Shown here one piece after another: positions 1 to 11,692 of a DNA stretch of 64,000 bases. The DNA lies in assembly GCA_024803745.1 (NCBI GenBank), contig JANJXV010000189.1, positions 248,001 through 312,000 on the forward strand. The letters are read 5' to 3'. Positions within the stretch are counted from its first letter, which is position 1. Every line of letters begins with the position of its first letter. Below the pieces are notes generated by a model. It was not told the origin of the DNA, searched no databases, and saw only the letters and a program-made list of their open reading frames with translations. Position numbers and translations under genes: made by a program. Origin of the DNA: Megascapheus bottae. Taxonomy: Eukaryota > Chordata > Mammalia > Rodentia > Geomyidae.

Positions 1-654
1 GGGGGCTAGGCAGTCCCAGTAGGGACTAAGCAAGACTAGGTCTTTCCAATGACCAATTCCCACCCTAAAGTTGCCTAGAGATTAGCCAATGAACTGGCTA
101 GCATGTAAAGGAATTCTATCACTTAAGAGACAACCCAAGATTTTAATAATTGTATGCCTGGAATCTGGCAACCTCTAAAAACAACAAGCCTATATTTAAT
201 ACTATTACAAGATAATTCCACACATGAACAATATAAATCATAAGAGGAAGGGTTGGCATGATGGAAATGCTCATCCAGGTCCATGAAGCATCCAAGAAAC
301 ATCAGCATAACATCACCAGTTATCTATGTGAAAGATAGTCTGGTAACTACTGGGAAGGATGAAGTAGGACTGATGTGTGAGTCGACCATGGAAAAGGAAG
401 AAGATGATTTACATAAGCCAATAACACTATTCGAGGAACTGAAAATTATGAAAACTTAATTATATAATTAGTGTAAACAATCTTCTCCATAATCTATAGG
501 TTGGATTGTTTTTCCTACAAACTGGAAGTTTGACTATGTGCAGTTCTCACTTTACTTGATCAAATTGTTGTTATTCTCTCTGAAACATTTTCTGTTAATT
601 ATCCTAAGTAAAAACAAAACAAAAACAACAACAACAAAAAACCAGTTCTGCCAG
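1..654. other. Intergenic, nothing recognised
   Basis: AT-rich sequence at the left window edge. The only open frame of note is a 61-codon frame on the minus strand with no recognisable domain or coding character. A short A-rich run precedes the SINE that follows. Confidence 0.5.
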
Positions 655-872
655 TTCTGCTAGGATTAGAGGCATGAGATTCAGGAGGCTGAGATCTGAT
701 GATTTCAGTGCAAAGCCAGGCTGGGCAGAATAGTCCCCATGAGATTCTTGTCTCCAATTAACAACTCAAAAATCAAAAATAGATCTGTGACTCAAGTAGT
801 AGAGCCAGCTTTGGGCAAAATCAGACAGAGTGCCAACCCCAGTGTTCAAGCTCTAGGACTAACACACACAAT
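655..872 (+). mobile_element. B1-Geo dimeric SINE, diverged
   Basis: The B1-like left half shows 'caggaggctgagatctga' and 'tctccaattaac'. The right half shows degraded Geo motifs (GTAGAGCCAG, TTCAAGCTCTAGGACT) followed by a short CA tail. Many mismatches suggest an old copy. Confidence 0.75.
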
Positions 873-919
873 TCTGCTAATGATCTTTATTCTCGTTATG
901 GTTCCTTAAGCTATTGAAA

Positions 920-944
920 TATATATATATATATATATATATAT
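920..944. repeat. (AT)n microsatellite
   Basis: About 12 AT units are followed by a partial ATATCAAG duplication. Confidence 0.9.
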
Positions 945-957
945 CAAGATATATCAA

Positions 958-1016
958 GTAGTAGAGTGTTTGTTCAATTTGTCCAGCAAATACAAGGCTT
1001 TGGGTTCAGACCCCAG
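958..1016 (+). mobile_element. IDL (ID-like) SINE fragment
   Basis: A short piece with a B-box-like 'gggttcagacccc' and the preceding 'gtagagtgtttg' resembles the tRNA-like head of IDL. There is no Geo half. Confidence 0.4.
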
Positions 1017-1139
1017 AGTCATTCTGCTTATCTTTCTAAATCTAGCTTATCTTGTACAGTTCTATCTGCTTTACTGAAAGTAGCATCACTCTTGTCTACC
1101 CTGTGGTCAGGCATTATAACTTTAAATAATCATACATAA

Positions 1140-1350
1140 AGGGAAGGCACAGAACTGGAAGGACAAAAGGTTAACACATGCATCTGGGGCACTCACTAGA
1201 CACCATGTTGAAAATAAACTATACAACCTGTAGGTGGGAATGAGAGGGGGAAACTGTGAGTAAAGGAAGGGGTGACATGGTCTAAAATGTACTTTTTACT
1301 TGACTTATGTAACTTTAATCTCTCTGTACATCACCTTTATAATAATATTT
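1140..1350 (+). mobile_element. LINE-1 3' UTR relic
   Basis: The purine-rich stretch 'gaatgagagggggaaactg', then 'gggtgacatggt' and a terminal 'tgtaacttt..aataat' match by eye the L1 3' ends at 45.6 kb and 62.4 kb in this window. The order and orientation are the same. Confidence 0.5.
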
Positions 1351-1351
1351 T

Positions 1352-1526
1352 ATTTTATTGCCAGTCCCAGGGCTTAAACTCAGGGCCGTTCTCAAGGATA
1401 GAGCTCTACCACTTTGAGCCACAGTACCTATTCTGACTTTTTTCTATGTATGTGGTATTGAGGAATGGAACCCCGGTCTTCATGCATGTTCAGCAAGCAC
1501 TCTACCACTAGGCTAAACTCCTGGTC
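1352..1526 (-). mobile_element. IDL-Geo SINE
   Basis: On the + strand it reads as reversed Geo (GCCAGTCCCAGGGCTT) and then reversed IDL (CATGCATG..AGCAAGCACTCTACCACTAGGC). There is an internal deletion in Geo. It lies directly after the L1 3' relic. Confidence 0.88.
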
Positions 1527-1600
1527 TGGTAACAGTATTTTTTAATTGTACATACTCTTCCTCACTTTGCCTCTAAACACCAGAAACAAAAATCATACTT

Positions 1601-1785
1601 GGTTCGGGTGACAGTAGTTCACATCTGTGAGCTTAGTTATTCAGGGAGCTGAGTCCCAGAGGATAGTAGTTTGAAGTCAGACTGGGAAGAAAATCTTTCA
1701 AGAATCCATTTACAAGTAATCAGTAAAAATGCCATATCAGAGGTGTGGGCAAGCTAGACACAGTGCACACAAATGAGAGCTAGAG
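1601..1785 (+). mobile_element. B1-Geo SINE, strongly diverged
   Basis: A recognisable B1 pattern 'cacatctgtgagcttagttattcaggga' precedes a decayed 'ccatttacaagtaatcagtaaaa' linker. The Geo half is barely visible. Confidence 0.45.
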
Positions 1786-1789
1786 TGTG

Positions 1790-2448
1790 AGGAAGATGGA
1801 TGCTGAGTTTCCAATGATTTTACTCCTAGACATGGGTAACTTTTTTGGTGACTTACCAGGGGCTATTGTGGTAAACCCTATAGGGAGACCAAAAAGAGCC
1901 TTTTCAATATGAACTCATTTCCATTCTTGGGACAAGTTGGGTGGCAAACATGAAAGAAAAGATGGCTTCAATAAAGATAGTAATCTGAAGAAAAGCATGT
2001 GTGGTGATGTAATTAATGGACTGTTGGCTAAGTGCTGGCTTAGAGCAAGTTACTGTAAGTGGCCTTGTAACTGAAACCTGGAAAAAAAAAACAGCCAGGG
2101 GCAGAAGAGATTTCAGGAGCTAGGTTACCAGGACCCTGAGACATTCATAGGGGTTTGTATTTGAGTTGAGATACAATGGGAAAGCATGATAGAGAATGTT
2201 AAACAGGATGAAAGCTTGATGTACAGTCTTATTTGGCTTGATTGCACAGCGAAGGGACAAAAACAACCTCAGGACACACCACCTTTCCTGACAGATGCCA
2301 GCAGCAGCCCACAGATAAAGCCATGGCCCTACAAATAAATAGTATTACTTTTGCTATTCAAATACAAGAAAATTATACGAATATAGTAAGTACTAATATA
2401 GTACTAAGGACTTGCCATTCAACAAAGCAGTTTATGAGTACCACGCAT
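1790..2448. other. Intergenic, nothing recognised
   Basis: No exon-like, RNA or repeat structure is recognised beyond short A runs. Confidence 0.4.
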
Positions 2449-2641
2449 CTTTTTTTTTTTTTTGCCCGTCCTGGGCTTGAACTCAGGGCCTGAGTACCGT
2501 CTTTGGGATTTCTCAAGGCTAGCACTCTACTCCTTGAGCCATAGTACCACTTCCTACTTTTTTCTGTGTATACTGAGGAATCAAACGCAGGGCTTTGTGC
2601 ATGCTAAGCAAGCACTCTACCACTAGACCAAACGCCCGGCT
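2449..2641 (-). mobile_element. IDL-Geo SINE
   Basis: A poly-T run (reverse poly-A tail) is followed by reversed Geo and reversed IDL, ending at 'ccaaacgcccggc'. The flanks share only a short GCATCTT-like direct repeat. Confidence 0.92.
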
Positions 2642-2644
2642 CAC

Positions 2645-3540
2645 AGTGCATCTTGTTTACTGCTTTTTGAATAAGGTATTAAGTTCCTCAGATGGATTGA
2701 GGAAAGCCTGAAGGGAAGTAGATGACGCTGAACTACAACAATCTATACTACCATCCTAAAGCCTTATATAAAACATGTTTGGAATAAATCTTGATTTTAC
2801 CATATTCTGCAATTCTGGAAACAGCCACAAGAGGACTTTCTGCTCCTAATGTTTATAAGCAGCAGTTTTAAGATTTCTCCCTCTCCCTCCCCAATCTCCT
2901 CTCCCTTCCTTTTGCTTTTACTGAGGGTTTGTAGGCAGTGGTGTTCTAAGAAAATGCTTAAGAATCAGCTCTGACAGGACAGAAGAAGCCTGAGTAGCAT
3001 TTGCTGATTCTTTGGAGCTAATACTCCTCAGCATCAGATTATAAGATAGCATCTATTTAGCAGTAGGTTCACAAGATTCATAGCAGGCTTGCCTGGGTTA
3101 ACTACAGCACATCACTAGCTGTCAAATGTTGGGAGTGGCAGAAGAAAACAAGGCAACAGAATCATATCAAGAGCAGATAGCTGGAAAAAAGTATTATCTT
3201 GTTTTTAATAAATATTTCTATAGCAGCAGGTACTTTATATTCTATTTCATTAATATAAACTATCAAATATTATAAGCAATAACAAGTGGTAGAAAAGCAG
3301 AAAAATAAGATCATTCTTTAATTTTACTTTGTTAGAAATTATATATTCCTAGGATTAAGTACTTTTACGAACATTGACTCATGCATTCTTAATATAATTT
3401 CTAGCAAACTTCATTACTTTAACAACCTGATTAAACATAGTATATTGGTGTGTGGCTGATTAAATTAATAACTCCATATTCCTCAAAGTTTTGTTAGTTA
3501 GCTGTTAATTGGGACACTAACACAAAATCTGGACATAGAC
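2645..3540. other. Intergenic, nothing recognised
   Basis: AT-rich unique-looking sequence with a pyrimidine-rich patch near 2878-2915. No gene or repeat is identified. Confidence 0.4.
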
Positions 3541-4752
3541 ATGCTGGCATTTGGCAGAATAGGAGACTTTAGCCCTCAGCCTCCCACAGGCACACTCATT
3601 TGGTAACCACCCTCACACATGGGAACCCTTGTAGGAGGCTCCAACACCCCACTGGAGGAAAAAAAACCTAACTGCACATTGAATAGGTGAACTTTACGGT
3701 ATCAACCTGCCTCCAACTGGCACAGTTCAGTGACAAGAGCCTCCTTCTGCCAGTGATTCTCCCACAGAGAAGGGAGAATATCACAAACACTTGGTTTCCT
3801 CAACTATGTGGAATGTTGCCCAAGACAGCCAATTCTTTTTTTATCTATCCCAATCACTGAGTGATTGGCATAAAGAAATGGTTTGGGGATAGCTAGGAAC
3901 AGATGTAGGGGTCTATAGCAGCTAGCAGCTTACAAACACTATTAAGAGACTCACAAACCTTGTAGAATGCATCACCCCACCATAACCCATAGGTGCCCTC
4001 AGAATTCTGCACACCCCCACAACAGCTGACACTCCCAGGACACCTCCATAGATTATCTGCATGTTCTTGCACATGGTCTATACACCAACAAATTGACTCT
4101 ATATACAGGATTGGGAGAAGATAGTTTTCTTGAACACTTCAGGCCACTGCCCTAGGGACAACAGGAGGCTCTCAGCTCTTGGGCTGGCTTTGTGAGAACT
4201 AGTAAAGATCTTTCTTCGCCAATACCAGCCAGTTAAGATCAGACCAGACATCTGCCTCTTCAAACATGTAGATAGCAATCCAAGACTTCAACAAACCCCA
4301 AATCATCCAGGAGACATTGTGCCACCAAAGATACAATAATTTTTCCCAAGAAAAGGAGATCTTTACATTTTTCTGAATAATCCAAAATAAATGTTTTGAA
4401 AAAGCTTGGTGAATTTTGTAGACAAAAAGAGAAAGCACAATGAACCCAATAGTTGAATAAGAGTAGAAGTTCAATGAAAGGCTACAAGTTTTTTTTTTTT
4501 AATTCAGAGCTGAAGAACAAGTAAAATTTTAAAATGAAACCAGGAGCTTTGATAACTAACATGCAAAAGAATGCATGTGTGAACTTGAAGAAAAGGCCAC
4601 CTTAAATAATCCAGTTAAAAAGAAAAAAAAGAGAAAAGAAATACAGTGAGTAATAGAATTAATGAGGCATTTGAACTTGAGCCAGCATATGTGTTATGGG
4701 AGTTCTACAAGGAAAAAAAAAGAGCAGCACAAAGATTATTTAAGAAAATAAT

Positions 4753-4948
4753 GGGGGTTGGAAGCATGGCCTACTGGTACCGTGCTTACCTAGCATGCAC
4801 AACACTCTGGGTTCGATTCCTTGGTACCACATATACTGAAAAATACCAGAAGTGGTGCTGTGGCACAAGTGGTAGAGTGCTGGCCTTGAGGAAAGCCCAA
4901 GGACAGTGCTTAGGCCCTGAGTTTGAGCCCCAGGACTGGCAAAAAAAT
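4753..4948 (+). mobile_element. IDL-Geo SINE inside the old L1
   Basis: The IDL head has a good B-box (GGTTCGATTCC) and 'taccacatatactgaaaaa'. The full Geo half ends in 'gccccaggactggc' with a short A tail. It interrupts the L1 ORF1 relic. Confidence 0.93.
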
Positions 4949-4949
4949 G

Positions 4950-5320
4950 GCTGAATTCTATGCGACAGCTCACATCTGTCTCCCAAATTACTTGAGAGGT
5001 GGAAATTGAGAGGGTTGAAATTTGAGGCCAGCCCAGGTAAAACAGTTCATGGAGATCCTATTTCAAAAGAAAAGGCTAGTAGTTTATGCCTGTTACCTCA
5101 GTTACCACAGGAAGTCTGTGGGAAGCAAAATAATAGGATTACAGTCTAGGCTGGTTTAAGAAAGAAATGAGGCCTAGGGTCAAACAAAAAGAAAAAGATA
5201 AAGAGTAAAAAAGACTAGTAGTATGGCTCAAGCAGTCAACAATCTGTATAGTATGAATCTTGAAGTTTAAATCTAAGTGCCTAAGTTCACCAAGCTCAAA
5301 ACTTCAAATTAGTCACATGA
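4950..5320 (+). repeat. Decayed SINE debris
   Basis: B1/Geo-like words ('cagctcacatctgt', 'gaggccagcccaggtaaa', 'tatggctcaagcagtcaa') occur in order but with heavy divergence. Probably one or two very old SINE copies. Confidence 0.35.
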
Positions 5321-5854
5321 ACTAGGTAACTCATCAGCAGATTCTCAGCAGAAATCTTGCAAGAGAGGACAGTGGTATACTATTCCAAGTGCTAAGCACC
5401 AACATAAACCCCACTAACCAAGAATACTATACCTAAAAAGACTTTTAGAAATGAAGAAGCAGCAAAGACTTTCCCAGATTACCATCCATCAGAGTTTATT
5501 TTCGCTAGACTCACTCTTGTAATAAATGCTAAAGGATTGTTTCAAATTGAAATAAAAGGATTCTAATTAGTAACACAATCTATGAAAGTATAAAACTCAC
5601 TAATAACTGCAAACATATAGAAAGCTGTAATACACAAGGAAGGCGCACAAGGCACTACTTCTCCTGGTGGCCACTGTTGCTGTCAGAGTGGCCTTCTCCA
5701 TAAAAAGACCTTTTCTTTTGAATGCAGGATCACTACAGGTGTATTACACTATACTTTCATGTCCCAGGTACTATTTGTGTATAATGCAGTTATTTCTCTC
5801 TCTTCAATCATCCCAGGCAAAGACATCCACTTCCTGCTAGGAACCAAATCTTTT

Positions 5855-6051
5855 TTTTTTTTTTTTGCCAGTCCTGGGCTTGAGCTCAGGGCCTGAGCAC
5901 TGTCCTTGGATTTTTCTCAAGGCTAGAACTCTACCACTTGAGCCTCAGCACCACTTCTGGCTTTTTCTACGTATGTGGTACCAAGAAATTGAACCCAGGT
6001 CTACGTGCATGCTAGGCAAGTACTCCACCACTAGGCCAAACTCCCGGCCCT
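5855..6051 (-). mobile_element. IDL-Geo SINE with near-perfect TSD
   Basis: Poly-T, reversed Geo and reversed IDL end at 'actcccggccc'. The flanks carry GAACCAAATCTTTT on the left and GAACCGAATCTTTT on the right, a target-site duplication with one mismatch. The open frame across it is SINE-derived and not a gene. Confidence 0.95.
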
Positions 6052-6274
6052 GAACCGAATCTTTTTCAGTTAAACAACAAATTGAAATGAAGGATGCAGG
6101 AGATTTTTTCTCTGAGACCCATAATAGACATATGTCCCTAAAGATTTGTCATGCAAGCTAAGTAAAAGGAACACACGACACTGCTTATGATGCAAGGATG
6201 TAGTGGATACTTGAGTCAGTCTTGGGGTTTTGTTGTTATTGTTGTTTTGATTTTTAGGTGTGTGTGTGGTGGGG

Positions 6275-6525
6275 GCAAGTACTAGGGGTTGAATTCAGGG
6301 CCCAGGCACTGTCCTATTGTCCCATAGTTTTGTGTTTGTTTTGTTTTTTAACTCAAGTCTGGAATTCAACCCACTTGAGCTACTGCTCTACATCTGGCTT
6401 TTTGGTGACTAATAAAGATAAGTATCTGATGGACTTTTCTGCCTGGGCTGGCTTTTCAGTTGTGATCCTCAGATTTTAGCCTCCTGAGTAGCTAGAATTA
6501 CAGATGTGAGCCACCAGTGCCTGGT
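6275..6525 (-). mobile_element. B1-Geo SINE
   Basis: The reversed Geo half has a T-rich interruption. The reversed B1 half 'cctcctgagtagctagaattacag' ends at 'ccaccagtgcctgg'. The upstream GT-rich patch is probably a microsatellite grown from its tail. Confidence 0.85.
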
Positions 6526-7885
6526 CCAACCAGTTTACTAGTCTTGGGAAAAATGGATCATTCTCGGCAATTCGTAGGTAGTTCTGAAAAACATGGTGGC
6601 CAAAGTGGAAACCAGACAAGAAAGCCACACAAGCATTTATGTGAATGAAAATTGCACACATACTTCAACACACATTAACAACACTACAACACAGCAAGTA
6701 CAATTGAACATAAGCCACCTACCATCAGGAAGAGGTGGGGAAGAGAGGAGAAAATGCAAGTAGGTCTGTTAGGGACAGTTACTTTTCTCACAGACTGAGG
6801 CTAATTATATCTCTCACATTGAAAAGTGTAATGAACGAACTCACTTTCCTGAAGGTTTAAGTTGTACATTTACATGCTAGGTTCTGTTTTGTAGTAGTCT
6901 ATCAATCACAAAATGTTTGTATGATTTTCTTACAAAATACCTCTTTTATCGCCTTTGTGTTTTGCAGAAGGTTTGATTTTTGCCCAAAGAACTTGGAATT
7001 AATTCCTCCACTTTGTGTTATGGTAAAACATGTGTTACCATGGTTTCTTAAAACAAAATTTCAATTAGCAGATGGAGCTACTGAGAGGAAACTGTCTCTT
7101 TGGTATAGGAGTTAGAGCAGAATTAAAGCTGAAATAAACACATTTCAAAATATCCTATCATTTAGAACTATAATGGATGACTGCCAACAATATGGTGGTA
7201 TATTAATTATGGTGTTAAACATTCCTAATTGGTACATATATCTTACAAAAATTAGCAAATTTGAGTACAGAAGTTTAGTTTACGATACACTTTATTTTTG
7301 TTAGTAATATTTTTAAACTTAGAGAATGTTGGATAGATAGGAGATGAAATGTAGAAACTTATTTAGAATTGACTGCCAATGATCACAAACTATTGAAACA
7401 TTTGGAGATGTTGAAGTGAACCCATGGAGATAGCAATTTAAATTTTGGTGATTTAAGATTATCTTTGTACAGTATTTTAAACACTCAGAATCTACTAAGT
7501 GAGATTCAATGTCCATGGTTTGTTATCCCTCAAAATTTATCTTCTATAATTTTGGAGAAGAGGAAATCCATCTTCCTCTCTGGCTATCACCTGGCCTCAT
7601 GTCTTATCCAAACATCAGCCTTTAGAAGCCAGATTCCAGGCACTCTTGAGCCTGTGTGACTGTGAGTTGGCTCTGTCTTGTGCAAATCCAGGCATTTCTG
7701 GGGAAGCATGGAGTGAGGAGTAATGAGGTATCTTCCCAAAGGCCAAGGACTGATGGAGAGGAAGCTGAATTTGGCCTAAGCTGTGGAAAGCTCTGTCTGT
7801 CTCCAAGGCCAGAGAGCCAGGAACTCCAAACCCCGCCCCCCCTTCCTATAGTCCAGGGAAGTTGTTGCTTTAGCTTCATGATTGG
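6526..7885. other. Intergenic, nothing recognised
   Basis: Unique-looking sequence. Overlapping 60-85 codon frames on both strands at 7.6-7.9 kb show no domain, and the mutual overlap argues against coding. Confidence 0.4.
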
Positions 7886-8030
7886 AGCCCCACTTCCACT
7901 TCTGGGTTTTTAGTGGTTAATTGTTGATGAGAGTATCACAGACTTTCCTGCCAGATAGGATTTGAACCTCATTCTTTGACTCTCTGCCTTCTAAGTAGAT
8001 AGGATTGCAGGTATCAGCCACCAGTGCTTT
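7886..8030 (-). mobile_element. B1-Geo SINE, truncated
   Basis: Mainly the reversed linker and B1 half: 'ccacttctgggttttt', 'ggttaattgttgatgagag' and 'aagtagataggattgcag'. The Geo tail is missing. Confidence 0.75.
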
Positions 8031-8083
8031 ACTTACCAAAGTATTTCAGGAAAGGATTCAAAGCTGAATGAAAAGATTTTTGC

Positions 8084-8268
8084 TAGGCTGGGAGTTTGGC
8101 CTAGTAGTAGAGTGCACAAAGATCCGGGTTTGATTCCTCGGTACCAGATACATAGAAAAAAAAGCCAGAAGTGGTGCTGAGGCTCAAGTGATCGAGCTCT
8201 AGCCTTGAGAAAGTCTAAGGACAGTGCTCAGGTCCTGCACTCAAACCCAGGATTTTTGCCAATAAAGC
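8084..8268 (+). mobile_element. IDL-Geo SINE with a short deletion in the head
   Basis: 'gctgggagtttggcctagtagt' is followed by a loss of the usual 'gcttgcctagcatgc' between the A and B boxes. The complete Geo half then ends at 'cccaggatttttgcc'. Confidence 0.88.
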
Positions 8269-8620
8269 CTATCATGGGATTTGGACTTAATGTTATTGTT
8301 TTGCAGACACACCATTTTCCCCTCCTTTATTATGAAAACAGAAGCAAATTTAGACTATGTCTAATCTAGGAGAAGAATAAGGGATGTTCTCAAATAGCAT
8401 GGATGGTGTGAAGTAGATTCCAAATGAGGAAAACTCAAAGCAACATTTAAAAGTGAGGTAACTAGACACACAAAAAAAGTGAAAAGTAAAGCATGATTTT
8501 CTTTTTTCTTTCTTTTTTTTTTTCTGATGGAATGTCTCCAAGCAAATTGGGTTTTGAGAGTTTTGTGACTGAATCACAGTGAAATGACTTGATATATTTT
8601 GAGCCATATTCTTTTTCTTG

Positions 8621-9290
8621 AAGGTTTTGTGGCTTTATTTAAACACAATTAAGGGTACATGTGAGCCATCTATTTGCTTTCTTAGCTGCACAACTTGGCA
8701 CTGAGATAGGTGACTCCTTACAGGATAGCTTTGCTGCAGTTCTTGGAAGAAACATCATGGAGGATCTCAGAACGGTAAGTTGTCATTGCATAGCAGGAGC
8801 CCATCCAGATTCTTGACCTTGTAGATAAGGAACTTGGCTACTGGGCAACCTGTTCTTTGTCTTCTTGTCCTTTTCAGAACCAGTGATGGCCATGGTGGGG
8901 GGGGGCACCTCTTGAATTTTCTCTAGACCTTGTTATCAATACTCTTGGGTTTCCATCTATTATGATTAATTTTGCGTGATACTGAGGCTTGAACTCACTG
9001 GCTGGGTACTGACCCTTAGTTTTACTCTCAAGGCTGGTCCTCTACCCACTTGAACAACATTTCTGCTTCTGTCTTAATTAGCGCTGAGTCTCATGGACTT
9101 CTCTGCTTAGGCTGGCTTCAAGCAGTGATCCTCAGATCTCAGCCTCCTGAGTAGCTAGGATGAAGCACCCACATCTGGCTTAATTATGATTCACTTTAAC
9201 ATACTGGTCTAAATGATGGGAGAAGATCTTCTTTGTCTTCTTTCTAATCATCTTAAGCTTCCCAAGGGGTTAGAGGGGAGCTATAATGCT
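8621..9290 (-). pseudogene. RPL32: RPL32 processed pseudogene, interrupted by a SINE
   Basis: Read on the minus strand, this is an intronless, degraded copy of the mRNA for ribosomal protein eL32, a component of the 60S subunit. Translation in shifting frames gives family-like pieces in the right order: the start with 'PLGKLKMIRKKTKK', then 'YVKVNHN', 'SIDNKV', 'SEKDKKTKNRLPS', 'VKNLDGLLLC' and 'DVSSKN'. A 3' UTR-like AATAAA follows near 8631-8642. In-frame stops, frameshifts and an inserted B1-Geo SINE (about 8975-9182) exclude function. Absence of introns marks it as an L1-mediated retrocopy. The identification is from remembered family sequence. Confidence 0.82.
8975..9182 (-). mobile_element. 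B1-Geo SINE inside the RPL32 pseudogene
   Basis: Reversed Geo ('actgaggcttgaactcactg') and reversed B1 ('cctcctgagtagctaggat') are present. Flanking TTATGATT-like direct repeats ('attatgattaat' left, 'aattatgattca' right) suggest a target-site duplication. The retrocopy therefore predates this SINE. Confidence 0.88.
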
Positions 9291-10065
9291 AAAGAGGAGA
9301 TGGCTTCGATCTCAGTGGGCAGCATTGAAAAAGAGACTATATTTTGAGAGAGGGCTTAGGGTGTGTTAGAATGGAGATGTGGCAGTGTTCAGTTCTTGCA
9401 AGGACCATGGGTAGGTAATAAGGGCCACAAAAATGTTAATCCACTCACGAGGGCAGAGTTTTCATGACTGAATCACCTTTTTCTTGGTCAGGTCTCTCAA
9501 CATGATTGCATTAAGAGTGAAATTTCCAACACATAAACTTTGGAGAGTACCATCAACACCACAGTAGTAGGCTTCTCATAAGATTTCACACATCTAACCA
9601 CTGCGGGGCAGGAGAGCAAAGTTGTCCTGAGATAGCTCTGGGTTCCTCCATGAGGCCATTATCCATCCGACTTGGGTGGGGGAGAGGGCGAGTGGTGGGG
9701 ATATTTTTGTGTTTAAAATTTTCAAGGATATGCTCCCATGATGCACTGCTTTCTTCAGCTACTGTGCAGTAGCACAATTTAGTGTATTATGTGGTTCTAA
9801 GAGTACATAGGTGTGTTAATTAAGCTTTAGCAGTGAGACAAATCAGTAGAAAAGGACAGAAATCCAAATCTCTTACGTTAAAAGCTAACAGCTGATGTCT
9901 TAAGCCTATGGGAATGACTTCTTCCTGGTAGTTAATTATTTTGTGACTGCTTTATAATTTCCAACATGATGTTCCCTTGCCAAGTTTATCTGTTTCCTTA
10001 AGTAGGTAGAACAATGAAACTACAGCTTTATCTATGTGTAGGGTTTAATGTTTATGGTTTGGGTG
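9291..10065. other. Intergenic, nothing recognised
   Basis: No feature is recognised. A 63-codon minus frame at 9586-9777 has no family resemblance. Confidence 0.4.
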
Positions 10066-10301
10066 GCTTTTTTGTGCCAATACTAGAACTTGAACTCAGG
10101 GCCTGGGCACTGTTCTTTAGCTTAATCGTCTCAAAACTGATGCTCTACTTGAGACACAGTGCAACTTCTGGCCTTTTTACTGGTTAATTCAAGATGAGAG
10201 TTTTATGGGCTTTGCTGCCTGGGCTGGCTTTGAACAGGAATTCTCAGATCTCTACCTCCTGAGTCACGAGGATTATAGGTTTGAACCACTAACATCCAGC
10301 T
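10066..10301 (-). mobile_element. B1-Geo SINE
   Basis: The reversed Geo half ('gaactcagggcctgggcactg'), linker ('ggttaattcaagatgagag') and B1 half ending at 'cactaacatccagc' are all present. Confidence 0.88.
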
Positions 10302-10317
10302 TCAATTGTTTGTTTGT

Positions 10318-10405
10318 TTGCAGGTCCTTATATTTCAGGGCCTGGGTGCTGTCCTGGGCTTTTTTGCTCAAGGCTAGCACTCTACTACTTGAGCCACTCT
10401 GTCAT
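10318..10405 (-). mobile_element. Geo monomer fragment
   Basis: Only the reversed Geo unit is present ('cagggcctgggtgctgtcc', 'caaggctagcactctactac'), next to the preceding B1-Geo copy. Confidence 0.75.
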
Positions 10406-11100
10406 TCTAGTGATTGAGTAATGTCTAGAGAATGGTTTTGATAAATGCATTTTTATGCATTGAATCTCCAGCATCTATTTATTTTGTGAAAAATTTCTTG
10501 CCATTTACATGCCATCCTATCATACACACTTCTAATACCACAGATTATTTCAAGAAGAAGGGCTGCAGTCAGATTTCCAGCCCATCCCCAGGAATCTCAG
10601 ACAGAGATGCCAGACACAGCTCCCATCTGCTTCACTCCATGTGTGGCCACAGCTGGCCACACCAACGTCTTCTTATATGCATATGAGATGAAATATCTGT
10701 ATGATGCATAGGGTGGCAATTTTTTTATTATATTGAGGAGGGGAATAGAGTGTGGGGACTGAGGATGGGTCCCTAAAGGGACTGTGGAGAAATTGTCCTC
10801 AGAGAAGGAACAAGCAATTAGCAGTAGAGCCGGAGAGGAAGATAGGGAGAGTAAGTAAATGGGAGGGAAAATGATCTCTTCCTTGGGGCCCTGGTGTCAA
10901 ACACTTGATCCCATCAAAGTGATAGCTTAGATCCTAAGTGGCAAAGCTCAAGTTAAGGATAATGGAGGTGGGAGAGGGTGGATTGTCTGTTCTAAGAGCT
11001 CGGAATAAGGAACAGAATCCAAAGCTGATAAGCCAGCCCACCCAAGACTAAACTTTCAAAACTATAATTCAATGTGGAACTTTTTGTTTTAAGACTATTT
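10406..11100. other. Intergenic, nothing recognised
   Basis: No gene is recognised. The 84-codon frame at 10432-10686 begins in SINE-flanking sequence and shows no domain. Confidence 0.35.
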
Positions 11101-11470
11101 GCACGAGTCTATTTTATGTTCTAATAAAATACCTTAAGCTATTAACTTCATAGAGAAAAGTTTCTTGAGCTGATAGAGTGGCGGTGTCCTATTGAGGACT
11201 CCCTGACTGTGTCACAAGATGGCAAAGAAGCAGAAAGAAAACTGCTAGTGTGCAGAAAGGGCATGTGTACAAGCAAGGAAGCAAGAAGAGGGGCTCATGC
11301 CTTTCACAACAGGGTCATGGCAGGAACTAATGCATCCCTCAGACCTGACCACCCTCACAAAACATCATTAATCCATTCAGTAGAAGAGGAGCCTCATCCT
11401 AGATCCTACCTCTTAAAGGTACCACCAGCTGTCAACATGCCTACACGGAGCAGCACATCCAGGCCCTACC
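11101..11470 (-). mobile_element. MaLR-like LTR remnant
   Basis: Words such as 'agatggcaaagaagcagaaag', 'ctcagacctgaccaccctcac' and 'ctaccacca' resemble the reversed LTRs of old ERVL-MaLR elements. These are non-autonomous endogenous retrovirus-like repeats without coding capacity. The class is likely; the subfamily is unknown. Confidence 0.4.
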
Positions 11471-11494
11471 ACCATTCCCTCCTCTTTTCAAATC

Positions 11495-11580
11495 ACACTG
11501 GTGATTGAACCCTGTGGCCTCATGCTTGCTAGCAAGTGCTCTTACCACTGGAGACATTTCCCCATCCCCTTCTTTTTGTT
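11495..11580 (-). mobile_element. ID-like SINE monomer
   Basis: Reversed tRNA-Ala-like head: 'attgaaccctgtggcctcatgc' (B box) and 'agcaagtgctcttaccactgg'. Confidence 0.6.
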
Positions 11581-11582
11581 TC

Positions 11583-11692
11583 TGTTTGTGAAATGAAGTC
11601 TTGGCCTAACTACCCTTGAACAGCTCTGTCCTCCTGCCTCCCCCTCTGGAGTAGCTCATGGTAGAAGCATGTGCCACCATGCCCAGCTGCAG
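11583..11692 (-). mobile_element. B1 SINE monomer
   Basis: Reversed 7SL-derived B1, without a Geo half: 'gaagtcttggcctaactaccc', 'tcctcctgcctcc' and 'catgtgccaccatgcccagc'. Confidence 0.7.

Larger units (their letters stand above)
3541..5625 (+). mobile_element. Ancient LINE-1 (L1M-type) 5' region and ORF1 relic
   Basis: Several blocks resemble the 5' UTR and ORF1 area of old mammalian L1. These are the ORF1-like 'gtgttatgggagttctaca' near 4690, and further right 'cagattctcagcagaaatc' and 'aagaatactatacc', followed by 'aatgctaaagg' and 'gaaagtataaaactcac'. The reading frame is riddled with stops. An IDL-Geo SINE and other SINE debris split the body at about 4750-5320. It is classified by pattern memory only. 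Confidence 0.6.

Noticed and set aside
4646..4954. 102-codon frame on + strand
   Set aside because: Made of an old L1 ORF1 fragment fused by chance to an IDL-Geo SINE.
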